Notes under the pieces: generated by a model
The model's database searches: none
Told to the model about the DNA's origin: nothing
The model's input: only the letters and a program-made list of their open reading frames with translations
Shown here: piece by piece, positions 1 to 12,139 of the stretch
Position numbering within the stretch: the first letter of the stretch is position 1
How the letters are laid out: every line of letters starts with the position of its first letter
Source: Prorocentrum cordatum
Taxonomy: Eukaryota; Sar; Dinophyceae; Prorocentrales; Prorocentraceae
Direction: 5' to 3'
Assembly (NCBI GenBank): GCA_963575745.1
Contig: CAUYUJ010000961.1
Location: 43,106-107,105, forward strand
Length of the DNA stretch: 64,000 nucleotides
Program-made: the position numbers and the translations under genes

Positions 1-1252
1 GCGTCTGCCAGTAAAATATTCAGGTCCGAAGCTGCAGTATTACTATCAAAACACTTGGCGGAACCGACGTTGGGTAAAAGCAGAAAAACGTGATTTTTCG
101 AGTTTCTCCAGGTCTTGCTCTAGACACTTTCTTCATGCTTTTCGAGGAGCGCCGTGAGAAAAGAGCTCTACGAGGGCCCCGGCGGTAACCTGGTTGACGG
201 TTTACCGCCGGTATCCAGTTTTGTTCTCGAAATTCCTCAATTCGTTTGAGCTCTAGTATTTTTTCCCGTGATATTCGATCTTATTCCCGCTCGCCATCTT
301 GATCTCAGCTCGATCGGGTACCTTTTACTGCCAAAAAGCACACTGGCGGGATCGGCCGTTTCGGGTCATCTTGATACGCGTTGTCGGTATTTTGTACTTA
401 AATCGAGCTGTAGGGCAGCTACAGAGCTGGTAAGCACACCTCATCGATTCAGAATGATCAGGCGCGTTCGTATGTTACATCCAGAGGTCTCAACTCGGTA
501 TGGTAGCCGAGCTAGGTCCGGAAACCTATTCGTATTATTCGAGTCATCTTGACAGACGCTCTCGGTTTTCTGCACTTAACTCAAACTATATGACAGTTAC
601 AGAGCTGATACTTACAGACACCGATTCAGAATCATCAGTCGCGTTCGTCTGTTGAATGCAGAGCTCTCAACTCGGTCTGCTGCCCGATCTAGAATCGGGA
701 AATATTCGTATTGTTCGAGTCAGCTTGAGAGGTGCTGTCGGGTTTCTGTACTTAACTCGGGCTGTAGCGGGGCTACAGATTGGTAGTTACAGGAACCGAT
801 TTGGAGACATCAGGCACGTCCGCCTGTCCAATCCAGAGCTCGGAACTCGGTCTGCTGCCCGAACTTGGTCTGCGAAACTATTCGTATTGTTCGAGTCATT
901 CTGAGAGGTGCTGTCGGTTTTCTGCACTCAACTTGGGCTGTAGAGGGGCTGCAGCGCTAGTAATCACATGGATCGATCGGGAGACATCAGACGCGTCCGC
1001 CTGTCGCATTGAGAGGTCTGAAATTGGTCTGATACTCGAGCTAGGTTTGCCAAACTATTCGTTTTGTTCGAGTCATCTTAATAGGTGCTGCCGATTTACG
1101 CACCTTACTCGGGCTGTAGGAGGGCTACGGAGCTCGTGCAGAGACAATCTAGAAGCATCGGGGGCGTTTGACTGTTGCATCGAGAGGTCTGAGATCGCTT
1201 GGGCTGAAAAACTATTTGTTCTCTAGAATTTTTCCGACATTATATATTGTCA

Positions 1253-1329
1253 GGAAGCTCTACGAGTCCCCCGGCGGTAAGAAAGGTTGACGGTTTACCG
1301 CCGGCGCCCAGTAACTCGTAGAGCTTCCC
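1253..1329 (+). repeat. Nested hairpin repeat, type copy (about 21 copies in window)
   Basis: An outer 15-bp stem (GGAAGCTCTACGAGT / ACTCGTAGAGCTTCC) encloses an inner perfect 10-bp stem (CCGGCGGTAA / TTACCGCCGG) around a GAAAGGTTGACGG loop. Most other copies keep the inner stem but only the left outer arm. Copies or partial copies lie near 161, 1253, 2289, 3561 (mutated right arm), 3953, 5109, 5451, 6549, 6878 (partial), 7501 (inverted), 8701, 9038, 9440, 9742, 11,550/17,798 (interrupted), 17,930, 18,750, 29,585, 29,820, 31,461 (right part only) and 32,489. The function is unknown. It could be a fold-back or MITE-like element, or a structural punctuation mark of the satellite. Confidence 0.85.
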
Positions 1330-4300
1330 TCAGCAAGTTATTGCTGGAAGCTTAAGAGTAATTCCGTCGCGCTGGAGAGCTAGCTGGCAAGAAAAATCTC
1401 GACGGACCTTTTGGTGACGTTTGATCGGTTGACAATTTTGTTCTCAAAATTCCTCAATTCGTTTGAGCTCTAGTATTTTTTCCCGTCACATTTGATCTTA
1501 TTCCCGCTCGCTATCTTGATCTCAGCTCGATCGGGTACCTTTTACTGCCCAAAAGCACTCTGGCGGGATCGGCTGTTTCAAGTCATCTTGACACGCGATG
1601 ACGGTTTTCTGAACATAACTCCTTCTTTAGGACAGCTACAGAGCTACTAAGCACAGCAAATCGATTCAGAATGATGAGGCGCGTTTGCCTGTTGAATCGA
1701 GAGGTCTGAACTTGGTCTGCTAGCCGAGCTAGGTCCGCAAACTTATTCGAGTCATCTCGACAGACGCTCTCGGTTTTCTGTACTTAACTCGAGCTATAGG
1801 ACAGCTGCAGAGCTGATACTTACAGAAACTCATTCAGAATCATCAGTCGCATTCTCCTGTTGACTCTAGAGCTCTGAACTCGGTCTGCTGCCCGATCTAG
1901 AATCGCGAAACTATTCGTATTGTTCGAGTCATCTTGAGAAGTGCTCTCGGTTTTCTGCACTCAACTCGGGCTGTAGGGGGGCTGCAGGGCTGGTAAGCAC
2001 ATGAATCGATTCGAAGACATCAGACGCGTCCCACTATTGCATTCGGAGGTCTGGACTCGGTCTGATACTCGAGCTAGATTTGCCAAACTATTCGTATTGT
2101 TCGAGTCATCTCGAGAGGTGCTGTCGATCTACGCACGTAGCTCGGGCTGTAGGAGAGCTACAGAGCTCGTATAGAAGACAATCTAACATCAGGGGCGTTG
2201 GGCTGTTGCATCGAAAGGTCTGAAATCGCTTGGGCTGAAAAACTATTCGTTCTCTGCAATTTTTTGTTTCGACATTGTATATTGTCAGGAAGCTCTACGA
2301 GTCCCCCGGCGGTAAGAAAGGTTGACGGTTTACCGCCGGCGCCCAGTACCTCGTAGAGCTCTTCGGCATCGACGAGCTAGAGGAATTCGGGCGCGGGGTG
2401 AAGCTAGTCGGCCGACCCGGCCCCGACGGACAAGGTGCGAGTAACTCGTAGAGCTTCCCTTAGCAAGTTTTTGCTGGAAGCTTAAGAGTAATTCCGGGGC
2501 GCTGGACAGCTAGCTGGCAAGAAAAATCTCGACGGACCTTTTGGTGACTTTTGGTCGGTTCAAAATTTTGTTCTCGAAATTCCTCAATTCGTTTGAGCTC
2601 TAATATTTTTCTCGTGATATTCGATCTTATCCCCGCTCGCCATCTTAATCTCAGCTCGATCGGGTACCTTTTACTGCCAAAAAGCACACTGGCGGGATCG
2701 GCCGTTTCGAGTCATCTTGATACGCGCTGTCGGTTTATTCGACTTAACTCGGGATAGAGGAAAGCTACAGAGCTGGTAAGCACACCTCATCGATTCAGAA
2801 TGATCAGGCGCGTTCGTCTGTTGCACCCAGAGGTCTGAACTCGGTCCGCTAGCCGAGCTAGGTCCGCAAACCTATTTGTATTATTCGAGTCATCTGGACA
2901 GGCGCTCTCGGTTTTCTGTACTCAACTCGAGCTATATGACAGCTACAGAGCTGATACTTGGAGAAACTGATTCAGAATGATGAGTCGCGTTTGTCTGTTG
3001 AATCCAGAGCTCTGAACTCGGTCTGCTGCCCGATCTAGAATCGCGAAACTATTCGTATTGTTCGAGCCATCTTGAGAGGTGCTGTCGGTTTTCTGTACTT
3101 CGCTCGGGCTGTAGGGGGACTACAGTGCTGGTAGTCACAGGAATCGATTTGGAGACATCAGGCGCGTCCGTCCGTCGAATCGTGAGCTCGGAACTCGTCC
3201 GCGAAACTATTCCTATTCTTCGAGTCATCCTGAGAGATGCTGTCGGTTTTCTGCACTTAACTCGGGCTGTTGGGTGGCTGCAGGGCTTGTAATCACAGGA
3301 ATCGATTCAGAGACATCAGACGAGTCCGCCTCTCGCATTCGGAGGTCTGAACTCGGTGAGCTAGGTTTGCCAAACTATTCGTATTGGTCGAGTTATCTTG
3401 AGAGGCACCGTCGATTTACGCACGTAACTCGGCTGTGGGACAATCCAGAAGCAATCCAGAAGACAATCCAGAAGCATCGGGGCGTTCGGCTGAGGTCTGA
3501 AATCGCTTGGGCTGAAAAACTATTCGTTCTCTGCAATTTCTTTCGGTATTATATATTGTGAGGAAGCTCTACGAGTCCCCCGGCGGTAAGAAAGGTTGAC
3601 GGTTTAGCGCAGGCGCCCAGTTTGGGTCGGTTGGACGAACTTTGTGAGAGATTTGAACATACGTTTTAAGAACCGGTATTTTTCGCACCTGTAGTGGGTT
3701 GTGCCGCGTCTGCCAATGAATTCTCAGGTCCGTAGCTGCAGTTTTTCTATCAAAACACTTGGCGGAACCGTCGTTCGGTGACAACTAAAAAAACTTACGT
3801 TCTCGATTTTTCACCTCGCGTCAGAAAAGCTTCTGCCGCATGTTCTAAGCAGCGCCGTGCGTGGAAAGAGCTCTACGAGGCTCGCGGCGGTAATCTGCTT
3901 CGAGAAAGGCCCCGAGAAGCTGCTTCGATTCTGAGCACTTTCGTGCCTGCAAGGAGCTCCACGAGGTTCCCGGCGGTGCCCAGGTTGACGGTTTACCGCC
4001 GGCTCCCAGTTCCGGGGCGCTGGAGAGCTAGTTCGTAAGAAAAATATCGACGGACCTTTTGCTGACTTTTGGTCGGTTGAAAATTTTGTTCTCGAAATTC
4101 AACCATTCGTTAGAGCTCTGGTAATTTTCCCCGTGATATTCGATCTTATTGCCGCTCGCCATCTTCATCTCAGCTCGATCGGGTACCTTTTACTGCCAAA
4201 AAGCACACGGGCGGGATCGGCTGTTTCGAGACATCTTGATACGCGCTGTCAGTTTATTCGACTTAACTCGAGACACAGGACAGCTACAGAGCTGGCAAGC

Positions 4301-7300
4301 ACACCTTATCTATTCAGAATGATCAGGCGCGTTCGTCTGTTGTATCTAGAGGTCTGAACTCGGTCTGCTAGCCGAGCTAGGTCCGCAAACCTATTCGTAT
4401 TATTCGAGTCATCTTGACAGAGGCTCTCGGTTATCTGTACAAAACTCGAGCTGTAGGACAGCTACAGAGCTGATACTTACAGAAACCGATTCAGAATCAT
4501 CAGTCGCGTTTGTCTGTTGAATCTAGAGCTGAACTCGGTCTGTTGCCCGATCTAGAATCGCGAAACTATTCGTATTGTTCGAGTCATCTTGGTGCTGTCG
4601 GTTTTCTGCACTTAAATCGGGCTGTAGGGGGGCTACAGTGCAGATGATCACAGAAATCGATTTGAAGACATCAGGCGCGTCCGCCTGTCGAATCCCGAGC
4701 TCGGAACTTGGTCTGCTGCCCGAATTAGATCCGCGAAACTATTCGTGTTGTTCGAGTCATCCTGAGAGGTGCTCTCGGTTTTCTGCACTCAACTCGGGCT
4801 GCAGGGGAGCTGCAGGGCTGGTAATCACAGGAATCGACTCGGAGACATCAGACGCGTCCGCCTGTCGCATTCAGAGGTCTGCTTGGTCTGATACTCGGGC
4901 TGGGTTTGCCAAACTATTGTTTTTGTTCGAGACATCTTGAGAGGTGCTATCGATTTACGCACGTAACTTGGGCTGTAGGAGAGCTACAGAGCTCGTACAG
5001 AAGACAATCCAGAAGCATTGTGGGCGTTCGGCTGTTGCATCGAGCCTGAAATCGCCTGGGCTGGAAAACTATTCGTTCTCTGCATTCTTCTCGAAATTAT
5101 ATATTGTCAGGAAGCTCTACGAGTCCCCCGGCGGTGAGAAAGGTTGACGGTTTACCGCCGGCGCCCAGTTGGCCGACCCGACCAGAAGAGACAATGTGAC
5201 AGTTATGGGTCGTCTTTGCTAAGATTTAAAAGATATTTCACAATTCATTTTTGAGAAAGCAGATTTTTCGCACCTGTAAAAGTTTATGAGGGCCTCTGCG
5301 TTTCAATATGAGCTCTCTAGGCGCACTTTTACTACCAAAACACTTGGAGCAACGAGCTCTCTTTCGACATGAAAAAAATCAATGTTAAACTTTTCGAGAA
5401 ATGCCTCCAGAAGCTCTCTCTTCCGACTCTGAACTCTCTCACGCGTGAACGGAGCTGTACGAGGTTCCCGGCGGTGACCAGGTTGACGGTTTACCGCCGG
5501 CGCCAGTCCACGCGTGCAGGCAGCGATTCAGAAGCGCGGGGAAGCGCCGTAGAGCTCCAGAAGCGCTTCACGCGAGCGTCCGAGAGATTGCCAGGAAGGT
5601 TGTCCGGTGTGTATTCTCTTTGCTTTTCGGGTTGTGGACGATATCAAGTTCGAGTCGTCTTGAGAGGTGCTGTCAGTTTTCTGTACTCCACTCGGGCTGT
5701 AGGGGGGGGCTACAGGGCTGGTAATCACAGGAATCGATTTGAAGGACATCGGGCGCGTCCGCCTCTCCAATCCAGAGCTTAGAACTCGGTCTGCTGCCCG
5801 AGCTCTATCCTCGAAACATTCGTCTTATTCGAGTCATCTTGAGAGGTGCTGTCGGTTTTCCGCACTCGACTCGAGCGGGGGGGGGGGCTGCGAGGCTAGT
5901 AATCGCAGGAACTGATTCGGAGATATCAGGCGCGTCTGTCTGTCGCATTCAGAGGTCTGAACTCGGTCTGATACTCGATCTAGGTTCGGTCTGCTGCCTG
6001 ATCTAGAATCGCGAAACTATTGGTATTGTTCGAATCATCTTGAGGGTTGCTGTCGGTTTTCTGTACTTAACTCGGCTGGTGGGGGGGGGGGGGCTACTGT
6101 GCTGGTAGTCACAGGAATGGATTTGGAGACATCAGGCGCGTGCGCCTGTCGAATCCAGAGCTCGGAACTCGGTCTGCTGCCTGAACTATGTCCCCAAAAC
6201 TATTTGTAATGTTTGAGTCATCCTGAGAGGTGCTCTCGGTTCCTGACCTGACTCGGGCTGTGGGTGGCTGCAGGGCTTGTAATCACAGGAATCGATTCAG
6301 AGACATCCGACGTGTCCGCCTGTCGCATTCAGAGGTCTGAGGTCTGATACTCGAGCTTGGTTTGCCAAACAGTTCATATTCTTCGAGTCATCTGAGGAGT
6401 GCTGTCGATTGACGCACGGAGAGCTACAGAGCTCGTACAGAAGACAGTCCAGAAGCAGGGGCGTTCGGCTGTTGCATCGAGAGGTCTGAAATCGCTTGGG
6501 CTGAAAAACTGTTCGTTCTCTACATTTTTTCGACATTATATATTGTCAGGAAGCTCTACCAGTCCCCGGCGGTGCGAAAGGTTGACAGTTTACCGCCGGC
6601 GCCTAGTTGGACAACCCGACCAAAAGAGAGAATATGACAATTTTGGGTGGGTTTTACTGAGATTTGAAAGATATTTGACAATTCATTTTATACCAGATTT
6701 TTCGCACCTGTACTGGGTTATGTCGCGTCTGCCAGTCAAATGCTCAGGTCCCTGGGTGCAGTATTACTATGAAAACACTTAGCGGAACCGAGAAACGTTA
6801 TTTTTAGAGTTTTTTGGGTCTTGCTTCAGACTCTTGCGTCATGTATACCGAGAAGCGCCGTTCGAGGAAAGAGCTGCACTGACGGCTTACCGCCGGTTCC
6901 TATTCCGGCGCGCTTGAAAGCAAGTTGGCAAGAAAATTTCGACGGACCTTTTGGTGATTTTTGGTTGGTTGAAAATTTTGTTCTCGACATTCAACCATTC
7001 GTTAGAGCTCTAGTATTTTTTCCCGTGATATTGGATCTTATTCCCGCTCGGCATCTCAATCTCAGCTCGATCAGGTAGATATTACTGCCCAAGAGCATCC
7101 CGGCGGGATCAGCTGATTCCAGTCATGTTGACACGCGTTGACGGTTTTTTTTGTAGAGCTGTAGGCTAGCTACAGAGATGATACTTACAGAAACCGATTC
7201 AGAAGCATCAGGCGCGTTCGTCTGTCGCATCTAGAGGTCTGAAATCGGTCTGCTGCCCGAGCTAGGTTTGCGAAACTATTCATATTGTTCGAGTCATCTT

Positions 7301-7500
7301 GAGAGGTGCTGTCGCTTTTCTGTACGTAACTCGGGCTGCAGGGCGGCTACAGGGCTGGTCATCGCAGGAATTGATTCCGAGACATGAGGCGCGTCAGGCT
7401 GTTGCATGTAGAGGTCTCAAATCGGTTTGCTACTCGAACTAGGTCCGCAAAGCTATTCATATTGCTCGGGTCATCTCGACAGAAACTTTCGGTTTTCTGC

Positions 7501-7900
7501 ACTGGGAACCGGCGGTAAACCGTCAACCAGGTTACCGCCGGGGCTCTCGTAGAGCTCTTTTCTCGCACGGCGCTTTTTGGTACACATGAAGGAAGACTCT
7601 GGAGCAAGACCCCAAAAATTCGAAAAATCACGATTATATGTTTTTATCCAAAGACGGTTCCCCCAAGTGTTTTGATAGTAATACTGCACCTACGGACCTG
7701 AGAATTTGACTGGCAAGCGCGGAATAACCCATTACAGTGCGAAAAATCTGCTTTCTCAAAATAAATGGTCAAATTTCTTTCAAATACCAGCAAAACCGAC
7801 CCAAAGTTGCCACATTGTCTCTTCTAGTCGGGTGGTCGAACTAGCTCCACCCCGCGCCGGAATTCCTCTAGCTCATCGATGCCGAAGAGCTCTATGAGGT
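7501..7900 (-). repeat. Inverted copy of the hairpin-leader segment
   Basis: The segment reads as the reverse complement of the leader found at about 9115-9500. It runs GGAACCGGCGGTAAACCGTC, then CCAAGTGTTTTGATAGTAAT, then GCGAAAAATCTGCTTTCTCA, then CTCCACCCCGCGCCGGAATT. All other units in 1-11,574 face the other way, so a ~400-bp block has been inverted or inserted in reverse. Confidence 0.8.
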
Positions 7901-9037
7901 ACTTAACTCGAGCTCTAGGAGAGCTACAGAGCTGATACGCACAAAAACCGATGCAGAATAATCAGGCGCGTTCGTCTGTTGCATCCAGAGATCTCAACTC
8001 GGTCTGCTACTCGAGCTAGGTCCGCGAACTATTCGTATCATTCGAGTGATCTTGAGAGGTGCTGCCAGTTTTCGCGCGTAACTCGGGCTGTAGGAGAGCC
8101 GCAGAGCTCATACGCACAGAAACTGGTTCGAAATGATCAGGCGCGTTCGTCTGTTGCATCTGGAGGTCTGAACTGGGTCTGCTACTCGGGCTAGGTCCGC
8201 AAAACTATTCGTATTCTTCGAGTCATATTGACAGATGTTGTCCATTTTCTGCATTGAGTTCGGGCTGTAGGAGAGCTAGAGAGCTGGTGCGCACAGTAAC
8301 TGATGCAGAAGCATTGGGAGCGTTCGTCTATTGCATCGAGAGTCTGAACTCGGTCTGCTAACCGAGCCAGGTTCAAAGAACTACTCGTATTCGACAGACA
8401 ATCTTTTCTAAATGATGGCGATTTTCTTTTCTAAGCTCTTCGGCCGAAAAATCAAGTGGACATCATGAGGCGCGAAGCATCTAGACGCTTGGTTTGGGTC
8501 TGTTGTGAGCGCAGACGCGAAACACGGATTCGTACTCTGCTATTTCCTCCCTAATGGTATTTTCTACGCGCTGCAGATGAGCTATAGAACTGTTCAGCAC
8601 AGCAGTGGGAGATCACTAGACGCCTAAGATCAGTCTGCTATCAGCGCTCGGGCTGAAAAATATTCGTTCTCTGCTAGTTCTTTCGACATAATATATGGTC
8701 AGGAAGCTCTACGAGTCCCCCGGCGGTAAGAAAGGTTGAGGGTTTACCGCCGGCGCCCAGTTGGCCCATCCGACCTTGAGAGACAATGTGGTGACTTGGG
8801 GTTGGTTTTGCTAAGATTTGAAAGATATTTGACCATTTATTTTGAGAAACCAGATTTTTCGCACCTATAGGGTTATGCCGCGTCTGCCAGTCAAATTCCT
8901 AGGTCTGTAGGTGCACTATTACTATCAAAACACTTGGAGGAACCGCGTTGGATAAAAACAGAAAAACGTGATGTTTCGAGTTTTTCGTTTCTCGCTCCAG
9001 AAGCTTTCTTCATGTGTTCCAACGATTGCTGTGCAAG

Positions 9038-9112
9038 GAAAGAGCTCTACGAGGTTCCCGGCGGTAGCCAGATTGACGGTTTACCGCCGGTTCCCAGTGC
9101 CTCGTAGAGCTC
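9038..9112 (+). repeat. Nested hairpin repeat, complete second subtype
   Basis: This copy has the variant outer arms AGAGCTCTACGAGG and CCTCGTAGAGCTCT around the same inner CCGGCGGTA..TACCGCCGG stem. Its outer arms differ in sequence from those at 1253-1329, yet they still pair with each other. That suggests pairing is retained, or that arms are homogenised together. Confidence 0.8.
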
Positions 9113-11549
9113 TTCGGCATCGATGAGCTAGAGGAATTCCGGCGCGGGGTGGAGCTAGTTGGCCCATTCGACCTTAAGAGACAATGTGGTGACTTGGGTT
9201 CGGTTTTGCTAAGATTTGAAAGATATTTGACCATTTATTTTGAGGAACCAGATTTTTCGCACCTGTAGTGGCTTATGGCGCGTCTGCCAGTCAAATTTTT
9301 CGGGTCCGTAGGTGCAGTATTACTATCAAAACACTTGGAGGAACCGTCTTTGGATAAAAACATAAAAACGTGTTTTTTCGAGTTTTTTCGGTCTTGATTC
9401 AGACGCTTCCTTCATGTGTACCGAGGAGCGCCGTGCGAGAAAAGAGCTCTACGAGGGCCCCGGCGGTAACCTGGTTGACGGTTTACCGCCGGTTCCAAGT
9501 TTGGGTGGTTTTGCGAATATTTGAAAGTTATTTGACAATTCATTTTGAGAAAGCAGATTTTCACGCGTAGCATTCGTATCTAAACATTATTCTGAGAGCA
9601 GCTCAGCTCTCTGGAGAGAGTTTTACCATCCGAAAATGAGCGGGAACCGACATCGGAGTGACATCGAAGAATGGAAAGTTGACGTTTTTCGACAAAGGCC
9701 CCGAGAAGCTGCTTCGATTCTGAGCACTTTCGTGCCTGCAAGGAGCTCTACGAGGTTCCCAGCGGTGACTAGGTTGACGGTTCATCGCCGGCGCCAGTTC
9801 CGAGGCGCTGGAAAGCTAGTTGGCAAGAAAAATCTCCACGGACCTTTCGGTGACTTTTGGTCGGTTGAAAATTTTGTTTTCGGAATTCCTCAATTCGTTT
9901 GAACTCTACTATGTTTACCGTGATATTCGATCTTATTCCGGCTCGCCGCCTAATCTCAGCTCGATCGGGTAGAAACTGCGAAAAAAAACATTCCGGCGGG
10001 ATCGGCTGTTTCGAGTCATCTTGACACGCGTTGTCGGTTTTTGCACTCAACTCGAGCTGTAGGACACAGCTACCGAGCTCATACTTACAGAAACCCATTC
10101 AGAGTCATCGCGCGCGTTTGTCCGTTGCATCCAGAGGTCTGAACTCGGTCTGCTGTCCGAGCTAGGCCCGCAAAAGTATTCGTATTGTTCGAGTGATCTT
10201 GAGAGGTGCTGTCGGTTTTCTGTACTTAACTCGGGCTGTCGCAGAAACCGATTCGGAGACATCAGGCGCGTCCGACTGTGGCATGCAGAGGTCTGAGATC
10301 GGTTTGCTACTTGAGCTGTCCGGAAAACTATTCGTATCCCTCGGGTGATCTCGACAGGGACTGTCGGTTTTCTGTACTTAGCTCGAGTTTCAGGGGAGCT
10401 ACAGAGCTAATGCGCACAGAAACCGTTGCAGAATAATCAGGCGCGTTCGTCTGTTGCATCTAGAGGTCTGAACTCGGTCTGCTACTCGAGCTAGGTTCGC
10501 GAAGCTATTTCTATCATTCGAGTCATCTTGAGAACTACTGTCCGTTTTCGCACGTAGTTGTTTTTTTCCCGTGATATTCGATATCATCCCTGCTCGCCGT
10601 CTTAATCTCAGCTCGATCGGCTACTTTTTACTGCAAAAAGCGCGCCGGCGGGATCGGCCGCTTCGGGTCATCTTGACACGCGGTGACGGTTTTCTGAACA
10701 TAACTCGAGTTATAGGACAGCTACAGAGCCGATACTTGCAGAAAGCGATTCAGAATGATGAGACGCGTTTGTCTGTTGAATCCAGAGGTCTGAACTTGGT
10801 CTGCTGCTCGAGCTAGGTCCGCGAAACTATTCGTATTGTTCGAGTCATCTTGAGAGGTGCTCTCGGTTTTCTGCACTTAACTCGGGCTGTAGGGCGGCTA
10901 CAGGGCTGTTCATCAGAAACCGATTCGGAGACATCAGGCGCGTCGGCCTGTCGCATGCTGAGGTCTGAACTCGTTCTGCTACTCGAGCCAGCTCCGCAAA
11001 ACTATTCGTATCGCTCGAGTCATCTCAACAGAGACTGTCGGTTTTCTGTGCTTAACTCGAGCTCTAGGGTAGCTACAGAGCTGATACGCACAGAAACCGA
11101 TGCAGAATAATCAGGCGCGTTCGTCTGTTGCATCTAGAGGTCTGAACTCGATCTGCTACTCGAGCTAGGTTCGCGGAACTATTCGTATTGTTCGAGTCAT
11201 CTTGAGAGGTGCTGTCGATTTTCGCACGTAGCTCGGGCTGTAGGAGAGCTACGGAGCTGATACGCACAGAAACTGATTCGGAATCATCATGCGCGTTCGT
11301 CTGTTGCATCCAGAGGTCTGAACTGGGTTTGCTACTCGGGCTAGGCTATTCGTATTCTTCAAGTCACCTTGACAGATGTTGTCCCTTTTCTGTATTGAAC
11401 TCGGGCTGTAGGAGGGCTACAGAGCTGGTGCGCACAGAAAACGATCCAGAAGCATCAGGGGCGGTCGGCTGTTGCATCGAGAGGTCTGAAGTAGCTTGGG
11501 CTGAAAAACTAATCGTTGTCTGCTATTTTTCAACATAATATATGGTCAG

Positions 11550-11586
11550 GAAGCTCTACGAGTCCCCCGGCGGTAAGGAAGGTTGA
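11550..11586 (+). repeat. Left half of interrupted hairpin, with left target-site duplication
   Basis: The unit-ending hairpin begins normally (GGAAGCTCTACGAGTCCCCC, then GGCGGTAAGGAAGGTTGA) and then breaks into unrelated sequence. The right half resumes at 17,798 after a poly(A). The duplicated target is about 11,575-11,586, matching 17,796-17,807 with one A/G difference at 11,578. Confidence 0.85.
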
Positions 11587-12139
11587 GGACGCGGAGCTTA
11601 CCTCCCGCTCTCCCTCGGCCTTGCCCCGCCGGGGGGCTCTCTCGAGCTGCATTGTGCAGTAGGGAGTTGGGTTCCACATACTGTACACTCTTCCGCACAC
11701 ATCTTGGACAGCCTGCGGCCCCTCTGCTGGCATCAGGCTCCTGATTGAACTGGTTACTGGGAGGCAACGCCCTGCTGGTACGAGTGGAGCACGCATACGT
11801 CTGCATCTGCTTTTGTTCTTGGGAGCGTGCCTTCTTCCATTTTTGCTCTCGTCCATTATTCATTCCACGTGTGCGAGTTGAGTATTGTTGTATCGTCTGT
11901 GCGGTCACGAACAGCTTCGGAGAGCCAGCAGGAGGGTGGAACGTCTTATATCCTCTCGGAGAGCCTAGCTGTGTTTGGGATCGATTCTTTGCAGATCTGG
12001 AAGACTTCTATTGGGAGGATTACTGTCGCCTAGAGTGTTGCATATTTCGTCGTTCCCGACCTTATCGACACTACTCGCATCGTTCTTGGTGTCTCTGTAA
12101 GTTCAAGAAGGGTCGTTTCGCCAGTTCTTTCCAGAAGAA
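11587..12139 (+). other. LINE-A 5' UTR
   Basis: About 550 bp separate the insertion junction from the ORF1 ATG. The sequence has lower repetitiveness than the flanking satellite. It probably holds the internal promoter, as is usual for LINEs, but I recognise no promoter motif. ORFs on either strand here have no recognisable domain. Confidence 0.6.

Larger units (their letters stand above)
1..11574. repeat. Hierarchical satellite: ~176-bp monomers in higher-order units
   Basis: Direct reading shows a diverged tandem repeat. The landmark TTGTTCGAGT (or a near variant) falls at 536, 711, 887 and 1064, a spacing of 175-177 bp. Monomers carry the phrases AGGTCTGAACTCGGTCTGCT, a small CTGTAG..CTACAG inverted repeat, and GGCGCGTTCGTCTGTTGCAT. 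Runs of about 4-6 monomers are separated by a leader (with TTTTTCCCGTGATATTCGAT and TACTATCAAAACACTTGG) and end at a GAAAAACTATTCGTTCTCTG block that leads into a nested hairpin. Unit-ending hairpins lie near 1253, 2289, 3561, 5109, 6549, 8701 and 11,550, so unit length varies from ~1.0 to 2.9 kb. Short ORFs here are fortuitous. No host gene is seen. Confidence 0.85.

Noticed and set aside
1-11574. CRISPR-like or tRNA-like interpretation of the repeats
   Set aside because: Repeats are ~176 bp without spacers, and no tRNA B-box plus cloverleaf was found in the monomers.
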